Source: Arthrobacter horti (lineage in GTDB: Bacteria; Actinomycetota; Actinomycetes; Actinomycetales; Micrococcaceae). From it: a stretch of 64,000 bases of DNA. Where the stretch lies: assembly GCF_030731045.1 (NCBI RefSeq), contig NZ_JAVALS010000002.1, positions 186,001-250,000 of the forward strand, read 5' to 3'. Positions 52,365 through 61,073 of this stretch are shown in pieces (the first letter of the stretch is position 1; each line of letters starts with the position of its first letter). The notes under the pieces were generated by a model. That model worked only from the letters and a program-made list of their open reading frames with translations. It was not told where the DNA came from and searched no databases. Position numbers and translations under genes: made by a program.

Positions 52365-55109
52365 TCAGCGGCGGATGATCGGCTGGCCGTCCAGCGTGGT
52401 CTCCTCGATGAGGGTCCCGCCCAGCAGCCGTTCCACGGCCTTGCGGCCGAACGTGGTCGACTCCTCGATGGTCTCATCATCGGCGCTGATCTCGTCATAG
52501 CCGGCAGCCCCGGTCCGGGGCCCGGCCTGTGTGCCCTGCTCGCGGCCACGCTGCGCCTGCGGACTGTTGGACAGCCGCTGGTACATGCTCTGCCCCTGCG
52601 CGCGTTCCGGTTCAGGGGACGACGACGGCGGGGCGGACGCGGGCGGTGCGCTCGCCGGGGGAGCGGCCTCCGGTGCTGTCGACACGGCTGCCGCTGGCTC
52701 CTCCGGGGGACGCGCGGGGGACTGCTCTTCGGGTTCCTCCGGCTCGGACACGGACTGTCCCGCGCCGGCACTGAAGCCCGCACTCACATTGCTTTCGGTG
52801 CCGACCGTCCAGCGGCCCGGAGACTGCTCCCGGGCACGGGACCAGGGGTCGTCCGTGGTGGGCGCAGGAGCCGGTGCCGCAGAAGACCGTGCCGCAGAAG
52901 GCCGTGCCGAAGAGGCCGGGCCGGACGGCGCCGCTTCAGCGGTCCGTGTGACCGTGGCGTTCCGCGCGGCCGGAGCCGGGGCAGGGCTGCCCCAATCGGC
53001 GGGGCCGTCCTCGTAGGGAGGCTCCTCCTCGAGAGGCGGGGCATCCTCGTCACGCGGTTCGTCGAGCGGGTGGAAGTTCTCCCGGGAGGCCTGCCGGGCC
53101 TCATCCCGTGAAGCCTGGTCCCGTGGAGCCTGGTCCTGCCGCTGCGCGCCGCCTGCCGGAGGGGTGGTGTCCCGGGCGGCCTCAGCTTTTGGGGAGTCGC
53201 CCCAGCCCGGGGGCTCTTCGACCGGTGGCGCCGGTTCCGCCGCAGGGGCGCGTTCCGCAGGCCGCGGTGCCGGATCCTCGGCACGCGGCGCCGAAGGCTG
53301 GAACGTCGGCGGCGGTGCGGCAGCGTCTCCGGCCACGGCATCCACCCGGCAATCCATACCCAGGACATCCTTGACGGCGGCCTGCAGGTGGACCTTGTGG
53401 TCTCCGCGGCCGAAAGCGCCCGCCAGGCCGGCGGTGGTGAAGGAAAGCAGCACCAGATCGCCCTCGATGCGGGCGACCGTCGCGTTGGGGGCCACCAGGG
53501 CCCAGCTGCTGCGCTTGATCTTGGCCAGTCGGTCCAGGACCTGGGGCCAGGCGCGGCGGAGTGCCTCGACGTCCCCGCCGCCCTGCGGCTGAGGTGCCGA
53601 CGGACGTTCGGTCTCCCTGGCGGGTGTTTCCTGGACGGGAGTCCTCTGGGCAGCCGCCTCCCGTGCGGGTGCGGGTTCCGGTGCCGGCCGGGCGGCGGCC
53701 GCTGCAGCGGTGGCCGCGGTCTGTGCGGGCACCGTCTGTGTGGGTACCGGGGCTTCCTGCGCACGCTCAGGCTGCGCGCGTTCCTGCTGCACGGACTCCT
53801 GCTGCATGCGCTCCTGCTGAGCGTAGGTCTGCTGCGGAGGAGTCTGATGGGGAGATGCCTGTTGCACAGGAGCCTGCCGCGGAGGTGCCTGCTGCGGGGC
53901 GGGTGCCGTGGCCGCGGGGGCCGAAGCCTGTGGCACGCCGCCCAGGGCGAGGCGCCGCTCCAGGGCGTCCAGACGGGCGGCGGCGCCGCGTTCGCCGGAG
54001 TCCGCCGCAGGGAGCATGAGCCGGGCGCAGAGGAGCTCCAGGTGCAGGCGAGGCGAGGTGGCGCCGGACATCTCACTCAGAGCCGCATTGGTGACGTCCG
54101 CCGCGCGGGACAGCTCAGACGGGCCGAGGGTCAGTGCCTGCTGCCGCATCCGGGCGATCTGGTCCTGCGGCATGCCACGGAGGATGGTCGCCGCACTGTC
54201 CGGCATGGCCTGGACGATGATGAGGTCCCGGAACCGTTCCAGGAGGTCCTCCACGAAACGGCGCGGGTCGTGGCCGGTCTGAAGGACACGGTCCACGGAG
54301 CGGAACACCGTGGCGGAGTCCTGCGCGGCCACGGCGTCCACCACGTCATCCAGCAGGGAGGCGTGGGTGTAGCCCAGCAGGGACACCGCCAGCTCGTAGT
54401 CCAGCCCCTGGGGGCCGGCGCCGGCCATCAGCTGGTCCAGCACGGACAGGGAGTCGCGGACGGAGCCGCCGCCCGCGCGGATGACCAGAGAGAGGACGCC
54501 CGGGGCCACCGGGACGTTCTCCTGCTCGCAGAGCTGCTCCAAGTACGCCAGGAGCGGTTCCGGCGGCACCAGACGGAACGGGTAGTGGTGCGTGCGGGAG
54601 CGGATGGTGCCGATCACCTTGTCCGGCTCCGTGGTGGCGAAGATGAACTTGATGTGCTCCGGCGGCTCCTCCACGATCTTCAGCAGGGCGTTGAAGCCCG
54701 CCGAGGTCACCATGTGGGCCTCATCGATGATGAAGATCTTGTAGCGGTCCCGCGCCGGGGCGAAGGTGGCGCGTTCACGGAGGTCGCGGGCGTCGTCGAC
54801 GCCGCCGTGGCTGGCGGCGTCGATCTCGATGACGTCCAGGGATCCCGCACCGCCGCGGGCCAGCTCCACACAGCTGGGGCAGACGCCGCAAGGAGTGTCG
54901 GTGGGTCCCTGCTCACAATTGAGGCAGCGCGCCAGAATGCGGGCGGAGGTGGTCTTGCCGCAGCCGCGCGGGCCGGAGAAGAGATAGGCGTGGTTGACGC
55001 GGTTCTTCTTCAGTGCGGTCATGAGCGGGACCGTGACGTGCTCCTGGCCGATCACGTCCGCGAAGTTGTCGGGCCGGTATCTGCGGTAGAGGGCGCTGGC
55101 TTGGGTCAC
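52365..55109 (-). CDS. dnaX: DNA polymerase III subunits gamma/tau
   Basis: 914 residues. Clamp-loader ATPase: FSGPRGCGKTTSARILARCL (Walker A), zinc site CLNCEQGPTDTPCGVC, DEAH-like IFIIDEAHMVT and sensor FIFATTEPDKVIGTIRSR. After the clamp-loader domain comes a long Gln/Pro/Ala linker (about 390-510), a tau-like domain binding the polymerase (LRRAWPQVLDRLAKIKRSSW), and another acidic Pro-rich tail. GTG 55109 has TAGGGT 6 bases upstream (leaderless). No clear slippery frameshift site was seen. Confidence 0.96.
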   Translation of the reverse strand: MTQASALYRRYRPDNFADVIGQEHVTVPLMTALKKNRVNHAYLFSGPRGCGKTTSARILARCLNCEQGPTDTPCGVCPSCVELARGGAGSLDVIEIDAASHGGVDDARDLRERATFAPARDRYKIFIIDEAHMVTSAGFNALLKIVEEPPEHIKFIFATTEPDKVIGTIRSRTHHYPFRLVPPEPLLAYLEQLCEQENVPVAPGVLSLVIRAGGGSVRDSLSVLDQLMAGAGPQGLDYELAVSLLGYTHASLLDDVVDAVAAQDSATVFRSVDRVLQTGHDPRRFVEDLLERFRDLIIVQAMPDSAATILRGMPQDQIARMRQQALTLGPSELSRAADVTNAALSEMSGATSPRLHLELLCARLMLPAADSGERGAAARLDALERRLALGGVPQASAPAATAPAPQQAPPRQAPVQQASPHQTPPQQTYAQQERMQQESVQQERAQPERAQEAPVPTQTVPAQTAATAAAAAARPAPEPAPAREAAAQRTPVQETPARETERPSAPQPQGGGDVEALRRAWPQVLDRLAKIKRSSWALVAPNATVARIEGDLVLLSFTTAGLAGAFGRGDHKVHLQAAVKDVLGMDCRVDAVAGDAAAPPPTFQPSAPRAEDPAPRPAERAPAAEPAPPVEEPPGWGDSPKAEAARDTTPPAGGAQRQDQAPRDQASRDEARQASRENFHPLDEPRDEDAPPLEEEPPYEDGPADWGSPAPAPAARNATVTRTAEAAPSGPASSARPSAARSSAAPAPAPTTDDPWSRAREQSPGRWTVGTESNVSAGFSAGAGQSVSEPEEPEEQSPARPPEEPAAAVSTAPEAAPPASAPPASAPPSSSPEPERAQGQSMYQRLSNSPQAQRGREQGTQAGPRTGAAGYDEISADDETIEESTTFGRKAVERLLGGTLIEETTLDGQPIIRR

Positions 55110-55186
55110 AGGAAAACCCTATCAATCGCGCCTGACAGTCTCACCGGTTCCGTCCACAGGCGCGAGGTCCGGTGGGAGGACATGAA

Positions 55187-55278
55187 AAGACCCCTCACGC
55201 ACCCGCCAGAGCCCACTTACCCTTGCTACCTTCCGGTCCTGGGGGAGTTCAGCAGGATGACGCCACGTGAGGGGTCGC
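55187..55278 (-). ncRNA. ffs: Small SRP RNA (4.5S)
   Basis: Read on the minus strand, GACCCCTCACG at the 5' end pairs with CGTGAGGGGTC at the 3' end, and the tip holds CAGGACCGGAAGGTAGCA, the conserved Ffh-binding helix-8 region with its GGAA tetraloop. TTTT follows the 3' end. Ends are set by the terminal pairing and are good to a few bases. It lies directly upstream of dnaX, a common actinobacterial arrangement. Confidence 0.9.
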
Positions 55279-55403
55279 CAATAAGTTTACCCGACTTCGC
55301 CGGATGATCCGAACCCGGGCCTTTCGGACCCCGCCCCCGGCCCGATTGGGATCCGCCGCGGATTTCGGGTACAGTGGAGTCTGCTTTCGCTTGCGGAAGC
55401 AAT

Positions 55404-55491
55404 GGAGAATTCGCCTAGCGGCCTATGGCGCACGCCTGGAACGCGTGTTGGGTTAACGCCCTCGGGGGTTCAAATCCCCCATTCTCCGCCA
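55404..55491 (+). tRNA. tRNA-Ser (anticodon GGA)
   Basis: Acceptor GGAGAAT (55404-55410) pairs with ATTCTCC (55481-55487), discriminator G, CCA encoded. Anticodon stem CACGC/GCGTG encloses loop CTGGAAC with anticodon GGA. A long variable arm precedes GGGGGTTCAAATCCCCC, as expected for a serine tRNA. Confidence 0.97.
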
Positions 55492-55494
55492 GCG

Positions 55495-55526
55495 GAACCC
55501 CCGGTCTTTCGGCCGGGGGTTCTTTT
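55495..55526 (+). terminator. Intrinsic terminator of tRNA-Ser
   Basis: GAACCCCCGG (55495-55504) and CCGGGGGTTC (55513-55522) followed by TTTTG. Confidence 0.85.
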
Positions 55527-55541
55527 GTCATTCCCAGGGAA

Positions 55542-55579
55542 AGCGACGACGACGGCGGTGGGCCGCCGTCGTCGTCGCT
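55542..55579. terminator. 17-bp hairpin, probably terminator of the NCS1 gene
   Basis: AGCGACGACGACGGCGG (55542-55558) pairs perfectly with 55563-55579, loop TGGG. Shares the GACGACGGCGG arm with other terminators in the window. Confidence 0.8.
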
Positions 55580-55600
55580 CTCAGTGGCGCGGGGCCGCTG

Positions 55601-57097
55601 TCAGTGCTTGGTGCCGTCGCTGTCCGCGACGCCGGTCACGTCGATCCGGGGCCGTGCACGCTCCAGGAGGGCGAAAGCCGCGAATCCGAGGCCGCAGCCG
55701 ATGAACCAGGAGTAGTCCGAGATCCACTGGCCCTGCCCGAGGAGGGTGGGGACGATGCTGGACAGGATGGACGGGACGCCGGCGATCACGGTGGCCCAGA
55801 CGGCGTTGGGGTTGAATCCCTTGACGAACCAGTACCGGCCGGTGGTGCTCATGGTGTACATCTCATCCACCCAGACCTTCTGCTTGCTGACCACGTAGTA
55901 GCCGGCGATCAGGATGCCGAAGAGCGGGCCGATCAGGGCGCCCAGGATGCCGAGGGACCACTGGATCGCGGTGGGGTTGGAGTACCAGTTCCACGGGGTG
56001 AGGAGCACGGACCCGACGGCGGCGATCATGCCGCCCATGCGCCACGAGATCTTCTGCGGGTTGACGTGGGAGAAGTCGAAGGCGGGGGAGATGAAGTTGG
56101 CCACGATGTTGATGCCGACGGTGGCGGTGACGAAGGTCAGGCCGCCGAGGATGGTGGCGAACGGGACGTCGATCTTGCTCACGGTCTCGATGGGGTCCGT
56201 GATCAGCTTGCCGAACACCGGGACGGTGGCGGAGGCGGTGAGCACGGTCAGCAGGGAGAAGAAGAGGAAGTTGATCGGCAGGCCCAGGAAGTTGCCCTTC
56301 TTGATGGACTTGAAGGACTTGGCGTAGCGGGAGAAGTCACCGAAGTTCAGCATGGGGCCGGAGAAGTAGCTGACCACCAGGGCGATCGCGGAGAGCATCA
56401 CCGGGATGGAGGCGCCGAAGTCGAGGGTCGGCCCGGTGGAGAGGTTCAGGGAGATGTGGTCCCAGCCGGCCTGGCTGATCAGGTAGATGGCCAGCATCAC
56501 CATCACCACGTAGACGGCCGGTCCGGCCCAGTCCACGAAGCGCTTGATGGCCTCCATGCCGTGCCAGAACACGAAGCCCTGGGCCACCCAGAGGATCGCG
56601 TAGGCGATGTAGCCGAGGGCGGACAGCCCCAGGAAGCCCTTCGCGTCCACGGCCAGCGGTGCCAGTCCGGGCCAGAACTTGAGCATGACGATCACCAGGG
56701 ACTGCGAGGCCAGGTAGGTCTGGACGCCATACCAGGCGATGGCGATGACGCCACGGATGATGGCCGGGATGTTGGCTCCCCGGACGCCGAAGATGGCACG
56801 GTTCATGACCGGGTATGGGACGCCGGTGACCTGGCTGGGCTTAGCCACGAGGTTGCAGAAGAACTGCACGATCACGATGCCGACGATGAGAGCGACGAGC
56901 ACTTGCCACGACGCCAGGCCCAGGGCGAACAGGCTGCCCGCGGTGACGTAGCCGCCCACGCTGTGCACATCTGACATCCAGAACGCGAAGATGTTGTAGG
57001 AGCCCCATTTCTGTTCCTTGAGGGGGATCAGATCTGCGTTGGCAAGGCGTGGGTCACGGAACGGCTCGGTTTCCGTGGAGGTCTGGGGAGTGGACAT
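55601..57097 (-). CDS. NCS1-family nucleobase/hydantoin/allantoin permease
   Basis: 498 residues, 12 membrane segments. The N-terminal NADLIPLKEQKWGSYNIFAF and then FWMSDVHSVGGYVTAGSLFA are NCS1 signatures, with GVPYPVMNRAIFGVRGANIP in segment 3 and a conserved Trp in GVQTYLASQ. Proton- or sodium-driven uptake of a purine, pyrimidine, hydantoin or allantoin. Expression is probably governed by the divergent XRE-cupin regulator and by a CRP/GlxR-like site 61 bases upstream. Confidence 0.9.
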   Translation of the reverse strand: MSTPQTSTETEPFRDPRLANADLIPLKEQKWGSYNIFAFWMSDVHSVGGYVTAGSLFALGLASWQVLVALIVGIVIVQFFCNLVAKPSQVTGVPYPVMNRAIFGVRGANIPAIIRGVIAIAWYGVQTYLASQSLVIVMLKFWPGLAPLAVDAKGFLGLSALGYIAYAILWVAQGFVFWHGMEAIKRFVDWAGPAVYVVMVMLAIYLISQAGWDHISLNLSTGPTLDFGASIPVMLSAIALVVSYFSGPMLNFGDFSRYAKSFKSIKKGNFLGLPINFLFFSLLTVLTASATVPVFGKLITDPIETVSKIDVPFATILGGLTFVTATVGINIVANFISPAFDFSHVNPQKISWRMGGMIAAVGSVLLTPWNWYSNPTAIQWSLGILGALIGPLFGILIAGYYVVSKQKVWVDEMYTMSTTGRYWFVKGFNPNAVWATVIAGVPSILSSIVPTLLGQGQWISDYSWFIGCGLGFAAFALLERARPRIDVTGVADSDGTKH

Positions 57098-57125
57098 GGT
57101 TCTCGTCTTCCGGGAGTGGAAAGGA

Positions 57126-57173
57126 TGTTAAGCGCATCCTTAACACCATTGAAAGACTGTGAGCCGGATCACG
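57126..57173. promoter_or_regulatory. Palindrome and CRP/GlxR-like site of NCS1 permease promoter
   Basis: TGTTAAG-CGCATC-CTTAACA (57126-57145) is a perfect inverted repeat, candidate site of the XRE-cupin regulator. TGTGAGCCGGATCACG (57158-57173) matches TGTGA-N6-TCACA at nine of ten positions. Both lie between the divergent genes; AT-rich GTAATTATTATTTC next to them probably holds a -10. Confidence 0.6.
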
Positions 57174-57249
57174 CAAGAGTTCCGGAGTATGTAATTATTA
57201 TTTCAACCAACGGAAAACTTCCGTGGTGCGGAAAAGCAGAGGCAGAACC

Positions 57250-57909
57250 GTGAGTGATCCACAGGACGCCGTGAGCTCCGAGGTCGAACCGGGCGTCGGG
57301 GAACGGCTGCGCGTGCTGCGCCAGGCCGCAGGCATCTCCCTGCGCCATCTGGCCAAGGAGCTGGGCGTGAGTCCCAGTGCCGTCTCCCAGATCGAGCGGG
57401 GCAAACTCCAGCCGTCCCTGGGTCGCGTGATCGCGATGACCGAGGCGTTGGGAGTGCCACTGTCGTCGGCCTTTTCGACGGGCGACGGCGGCGCGTCGAC
57501 GCCCGGGCACGACGACGTCGCGGTGGCGCGGGCGGGCGAGATCCAGCCCACCTCCTTCGGCAAGGGCGTGTCGCTGCGGCGGCTCTCGCCCAAGCCGGTG
57601 GAACAACTCGAGTTCTTCGAGTCCATCTATCCTCCCGGGTCCGCCTCGAACGACGGCGCCATGGTGCACCACGAGGGCTTCGAGATGGGGACCGTCACCT
57701 CGGGAGAGCTCACCGTGCAGGTGGACGGTGAATCGGTGATTCTGCGGGAGGGCGACTCGATCGCCTTCCCCAGCATGCGCCCGCACCTCATCTCGAACCA
57801 TTCGCGGGACACCCGGGCCGTGGCCACCTGGATCATCTTCCAGTCCCCGGGCTCCAGCCCGTGGGTGTTCCCTGTGAAGGGGGACAGGGATGTCACCCCG
57901 GGCCAGTAG
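57250..57909 (+). CDS. XRE-cupin transcriptional regulator
   Basis: 219 residues: helix-turn-helix (ERLRVLRQAAGISLRHLAKE, VSPSAVSQIERGKLQPS) followed by a cupin domain (GAMVHHEGFEMGTVTSGELT, VILREGDSIAFPSMRPHLIS). Such regulators sense small ligands and control adjacent transport or catabolic genes; here the divergent NCS1 permease. GTG 57250 follows AGAGG; GTG 57223 is an alternative adding nine residues. Confidence 0.9.
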   Translation: MSDPQDAVSSEVEPGVGERLRVLRQAAGISLRHLAKELGVSPSAVSQIERGKLQPSLGRVIAMTEALGVPLSSAFSTGDGGASTPGHDDVAVARAGEIQPTSFGKGVSLRRLSPKPVEQLEFFESIYPPGSASNDGAMVHHEGFEMGTVTSGELTVQVDGESVILREGDSIAFPSMRPHLISNHSRDTRAVATWIIFQSPGSSPWVFPVKGDRDVTPGQ

Positions 57910-58017
57910 ACTCCATCGGTAAACAGGCGGTTCAGCTTCATTCGGCCCATCCTCTTGTCGCCTCCGGGACGCGGGCGCACACTGGGAGAAGGTGCCAGGA
58001 GGGGTGCCGCGCAACGG

Positions 58018-59493
58018 ATGATGGGGATGGTCAGTACCGTGCAAAAACTGGGGGGAAGGGCCGGAGAAGCCCTTCATGAACCGCGCCATCGCAAAAGCGG
58101 GTGGCTCTCAGGACTGATGAAGGCCGGAGTGACCGTCGCGGTGGCGGTGGCTGCCGTCGGCATCGGTTCGACACCGGTGATCCCGAGCGCACCCCCTCCC
58201 ATTCCCCAAGCGGCGGACGGCGCCGCCGGCACGGCCGTGCCGGATCAGGGCGTGAACGGCGGGATCACGGCGAGTTCCGCCACCACCCTCCACTTCACCC
58301 GTACCGCGTTGAGCACTCAATTGAAGGGTGGCCGGCAGCGACTCGACGTCGCGATCGCGGGACGTCCCCGCCCGGCAGCAGGGCATCTTTCCGCCCCGCT
58401 CGTGACCCTGGTCCCCACCTCGCCGTTCGGCGTCCGGATCAGCCCGATCACCGGCAAGCCGGATGAGTTCCACTGGGGCCAGGACTTCGCCGCCCCCTGC
58501 GGCACCCTGGTCTACGCCGCGGACGCGGGCGTGGTGCGCGCCGCCGGATGGCACCCGTGGGGTGGCGGGAACCGGGTGGAGATCGATCACGGCAACGGCC
58601 TGGTGACCACGTACAACCACCTGCAGGGGATCGCCGTGAGCGCGGGCGAAAAGGTACAGGTGGGACAGGTGATCGCCAAGGTGGGGACCACCGGGGCCTC
58701 CACCGGATGCCATCTGCATTTCGAGACCATCAAGAACGGCGTCTTCACCGACCCGATGAAATGGATCCTGGATCCGATCTCCCAGCAGGCGCCACTGGAT
58801 GACCTGGTGTTCACGGACTTCACCGGAACCACGGTGACCTCCCTGTGGACACTGCCGTCCGGAGGCGGAGCCGCCGTGACAGGCGTCCCCGGATACATCA
58901 CCCCGGAGGCGGAGAAGGATGGCGGCGTGGTGCCGCCTTCAACACCGGCCACGCCGTCCACACCTGCGCCGAGCCCGGCGTCGTCGCCTGCACCGGCTCC
59001 AAAGCCGAGTCCGAGCCCGACGCCCACCCCGACGCACAGCGTGACACCGACTCCCACTCCGACCCCGACGCCCACAGCCACGACGCCGCCGCCCACACCC
59101 ACGACCCCAGCTCCGGCGCCTACGACGCCGGCGCCCACCCCCACGACCCCAGCTCCGGCGCCTACGACGCCGGCGCCCACCCCCACTCCGACTCCCACCC
59201 CGACCGTGGCGCCGGCACCCACGCCCACGTCGTCGACGACCACGACGAGTGCCCCGGCTCCAGCGGCGACCATCACGAGTGCCCCTGCCCCTGCCACTGC
59301 TCCGGCGCCGGCTCCGACGACGATCCAGCCGACGGTGGCTCCGGCTCCGACCGCGACGGTCACCGCCCCCGCCCCAGCGCCCACCAAGGCCCCGGCACCC
59401 GCCCCGACGGCCGCCACGGCCGCGCTGCCTCCTGCTGAACCGGCGACGACCGGGACCACCACGTCCACGACCACCACCGCACCGGCCCCATGA
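58018..59493 (+). CDS. Secreted M23 (LytM) peptidase with Pro/Thr-rich tail
   Basis: About 491 residues. A membrane or signal segment ([19 protein letters not shown]) is followed by an M23 domain with zinc ligands in [18 protein letters not shown] and [12 protein letters not shown], so it should cut peptidoglycan cross-bridges or activate another hydrolase. From about residue 310 to the end the protein is almost only Pro, Thr, Ala and Ser (PAPT repeats), a wall-spanning or glycosylated stalk. The start is uncertain: ATGs at 58018, 58021 and 58027 are in frame. The tail contains a 42-base tandem duplication. Confidence 0.85.
   Translation: MMGMVSTVQKLGGRAGEALHEPRHRKSGWLSGLMKAGVTVAVAVAAVGIGSTPVIPSAPPPIPQAADGAAGTAVPDQGVNGGITASSATTLHFTRTALSTQLKGGRQRLDVAIAGRPRPAAGHLSAPLVTLVPTSPFGVRISPITGKPDEFHWGQDFAAPCGTLVYAADAGVVRAAGWHPWGGGNRVEIDHGNGLVTTYNHLQGIAVSAGEKVQVGQVIAKVGTTGASTGCHLHFETIKNGVFTDPMKWILDPISQQAPLDDLVFTDFTGTTVTSLWTLPSGGGAAVTGVPGYITPEAEKDGGVVPPSTPATPSTPAPSPASSPAPAPKPSPSPTPTPTHSVTPTPTPTPTPTATTPPPTPTTPAPAPTTPAPTPTTPAPAPTTPAPTPTPTPTPTVAPAPTPTSSTTTTSAPAPAATITSAPAPATAPAPAPTTIQPTVAPAPTATVTAPAPAPTKAPAPAPTAATAALPPAEPATTGTTTSTTTTAPAP
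59098..59181 (+). repeat. 42-bp tandem duplication in the Pro/Thr-rich tail
   Basis: The unit starting CCCACGACCCCAGCTCCGGC occurs twice head to tail, coding [14 protein letters not shown] twice. Such repeats change length easily. Confidence 0.75.
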
Positions 59494-59682
59494 CGGCCAG
59501 TCGATAGGCGCCCGTCGCATCCCGCACCCGGGCTTGGTGTGGAACGCCGGACTGGTGTTGAATCTGAGAGAGCGGCGCACAGCCGGACGACCGTGGCGGA
59601 GGGGACCGTACGAGATGAAGCACGTCATACGGACCGCGATGCACCGCGCCCCGAACCGGTGCTCCCGCCAGGAATGGTCCGC

Positions 59683-60459
59683 ATGAGCGGGCGCCGCGCT
59701 GCGCAGGTGTCCGCGCCCAGGAAGCGCCGCCGCAAGAGTCAGGGGAGCCGCCGGGCGGACACCACTCTGGCCGCAGCCCTCGGCATCCACGTCCCGGACG
59801 GCCGGCGGGTCGCCTCCGTCGCTCTCGCCACCACCGTTCTCGCAGCCACCGCGAGCGTCGCTGTCACCGCGGACCGGGACCATTCCGTCCCGGCCTTCGC
59901 GGAAGGGCCCGCCGCGTCGGCGCCGTCGCAAGGGCTGAACGGCCCGGGGGAACGGACATCGCGGACCACGCCCGCCGCCACGCAGCAGGAGAGCCATACC
60001 CCGGCCACTGCTGCCGAAGGCGGAAACCCGGCCCCTGCCGCACGGGACACCCGGACGGCCCCGGGCCCGGCCGCCGTGGCCGTGCAGTCTTCCGGTTCAG
60101 CTGTGCTTCCCGCCGCTGCTCCGGAAGGGTCCGGCTCCGTGGCTCCGCAGCCTGGAGCCGTCGCGTCCGCTCCCGCGCTGACCAGCCCCGCACTGTCCAA
60201 TCCCACGCTGTCCAGCCCGGCACCGTCCGGGGCGCCGGGCGGTCCGGCCCCGGGGACCGCCACGGCACCCGCGGGTTCCGGAGGGGATGCCTCCACTGCC
60301 TCCACTGCCGCCCCGGGCGCGCCGGCCGACGCCGGGAACGCCGGAACAGGCTCGCAGCCGGCCTCCGGCGGCGGCCTCATCGGCGTGGTCACCGGCACCG
60401 TCGGAGGCGTCCTGAATGGTCTCGGCGGCCTGGTGGGCGGGATCACCGGACGGCACTGA
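59683..60459 (+). CDS. Hypothetical low-complexity exported protein
   Basis: 258 residues: basic N-terminus (PRKRRRKSQGSRRAD), one hydrophobic segment (VASVALATTVLAATASVAV), then an Ala/Pro/Ser-rich extracellular region and a Gly-rich C-terminus (GGLIGVVTGTVGGVLNGLGG). No domain recognised. It follows the M23 gene and has similar composition, so both may belong to the cell envelope. Start by AGGA 9 bases before ATG 59683. The 189 bases before it hold nothing recognised. Confidence 0.6.
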   Translation: MSGRRAAQVSAPRKRRRKSQGSRRADTTLAAALGIHVPDGRRVASVALATTVLAATASVAVTADRDHSVPAFAEGPAASAPSQGLNGPGERTSRTTPAATQQESHTPATAAEGGNPAPAARDTRTAPGPAAVAVQSSGSAVLPAAAPEGSGSVAPQPGAVASAPALTSPALSNPTLSSPAPSGAPGGPAPGTATAPAGSGGDASTASTAAPGAPADAGNAGTGSQPASGGGLIGVVTGTVGGVLNGLGGLVGGITGRH

Positions 60460-60500
60460 GCCCGTGCGGCCGTCCATCCGCCGGCGGGCCCGGTGAGGAC

Positions 60501-60506
60501 TACGCT
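60501..60506 (+). promoter_or_regulatory. -10 box TACGCT of leaderless glutathione peroxidase gene
   Basis: TACGCT ends 6 bases before GTG 60513. Confidence 0.5.
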
Positions 60507-60512
60507 TGATGG

Positions 60513-61028
60513 GTGACTTCCCTGCATGAGATCCCGCTGACCATGAACGACGGCACCGAAACCACCTTCGGGCGGTTCCGGGGACAGGCCGTGCTGGTGG
60601 TCAATGTGGCATCCAAATGCGGCTACACCCCGCAGTACGACGGGCTCGAAGCGCTGTACGAGAAGTACAAGGACAGCGGCCTGGTGGTCCTGGGCGTGCC
60701 GTGCAATCAGTTCGCGGGGCAGGAGCCCGGGGAGGACGCGGAGATCGCCGAGTTCTGCCGGCTCAACTACGGCGTCACGTTCCCCCTGACCGCCAAGTCC
60801 AAGGTGCGCGGGAAGGAGCAGCACCCGCTCTATCACGAGCTGGTGAAGTTCAAGCACGGGATCCTGCCCGGCATCGTCAAGTGGAACTTCGAGAAGTTCC
60901 TGGTCGGCCGCGACGGGACGGTCGTGGAGCGCTTCGGCTCCAAGACCGAGCCCGATGACGCCGCGCTGCTCACCGCCGTCGAATCCGCGCTCGCGGAGGC
61001 CGCGCCGCCGTCGTCGCCGGGAGAGTAG
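60513..61028 (+). CDS. Glutathione peroxidase-family thiol peroxidase
   Basis: 171 residues. Catalytic Cys36 in NVASKCGYTPQY (Cys, not selenocysteine), Gln70 in CNQFAGQEPGED and Trp in VKWNFEKFLVGRDG. Actinobacteria lack glutathione, so it most likely uses thioredoxin or mycothiol-linked reductants to remove lipid or hydrogen peroxides. Single gene, leaderless start. Confidence 0.95.
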   Translation: MTSLHEIPLTMNDGTETTFGRFRGQAVLVVNVASKCGYTPQYDGLEALYEKYKDSGLVVLGVPCNQFAGQEPGEDAEIAEFCRLNYGVTFPLTAKSKVRGKEQHPLYHELVKFKHGILPGIVKWNFEKFLVGRDGTVVERFGSKTEPDDAALLTAVESALAEAAPPSSPGE

Positions 61029-61073
61029 GGCCCGCCGGCCTCAGGTGCCTGGCCGATCGGCCGCGCTGCCTGT

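Noticed and set aside
52365..55109. Programmed frameshift producing gamma from dnaX
   Set aside because: No A-rich slippery heptamer with downstream hairpin was visible in the expected region.
59539..59682. Longer N-terminus for the low-complexity protein
   Set aside because: The upstream frame lacks a ribosome site and a typical signal; ATG 59683 with AGGA is better.
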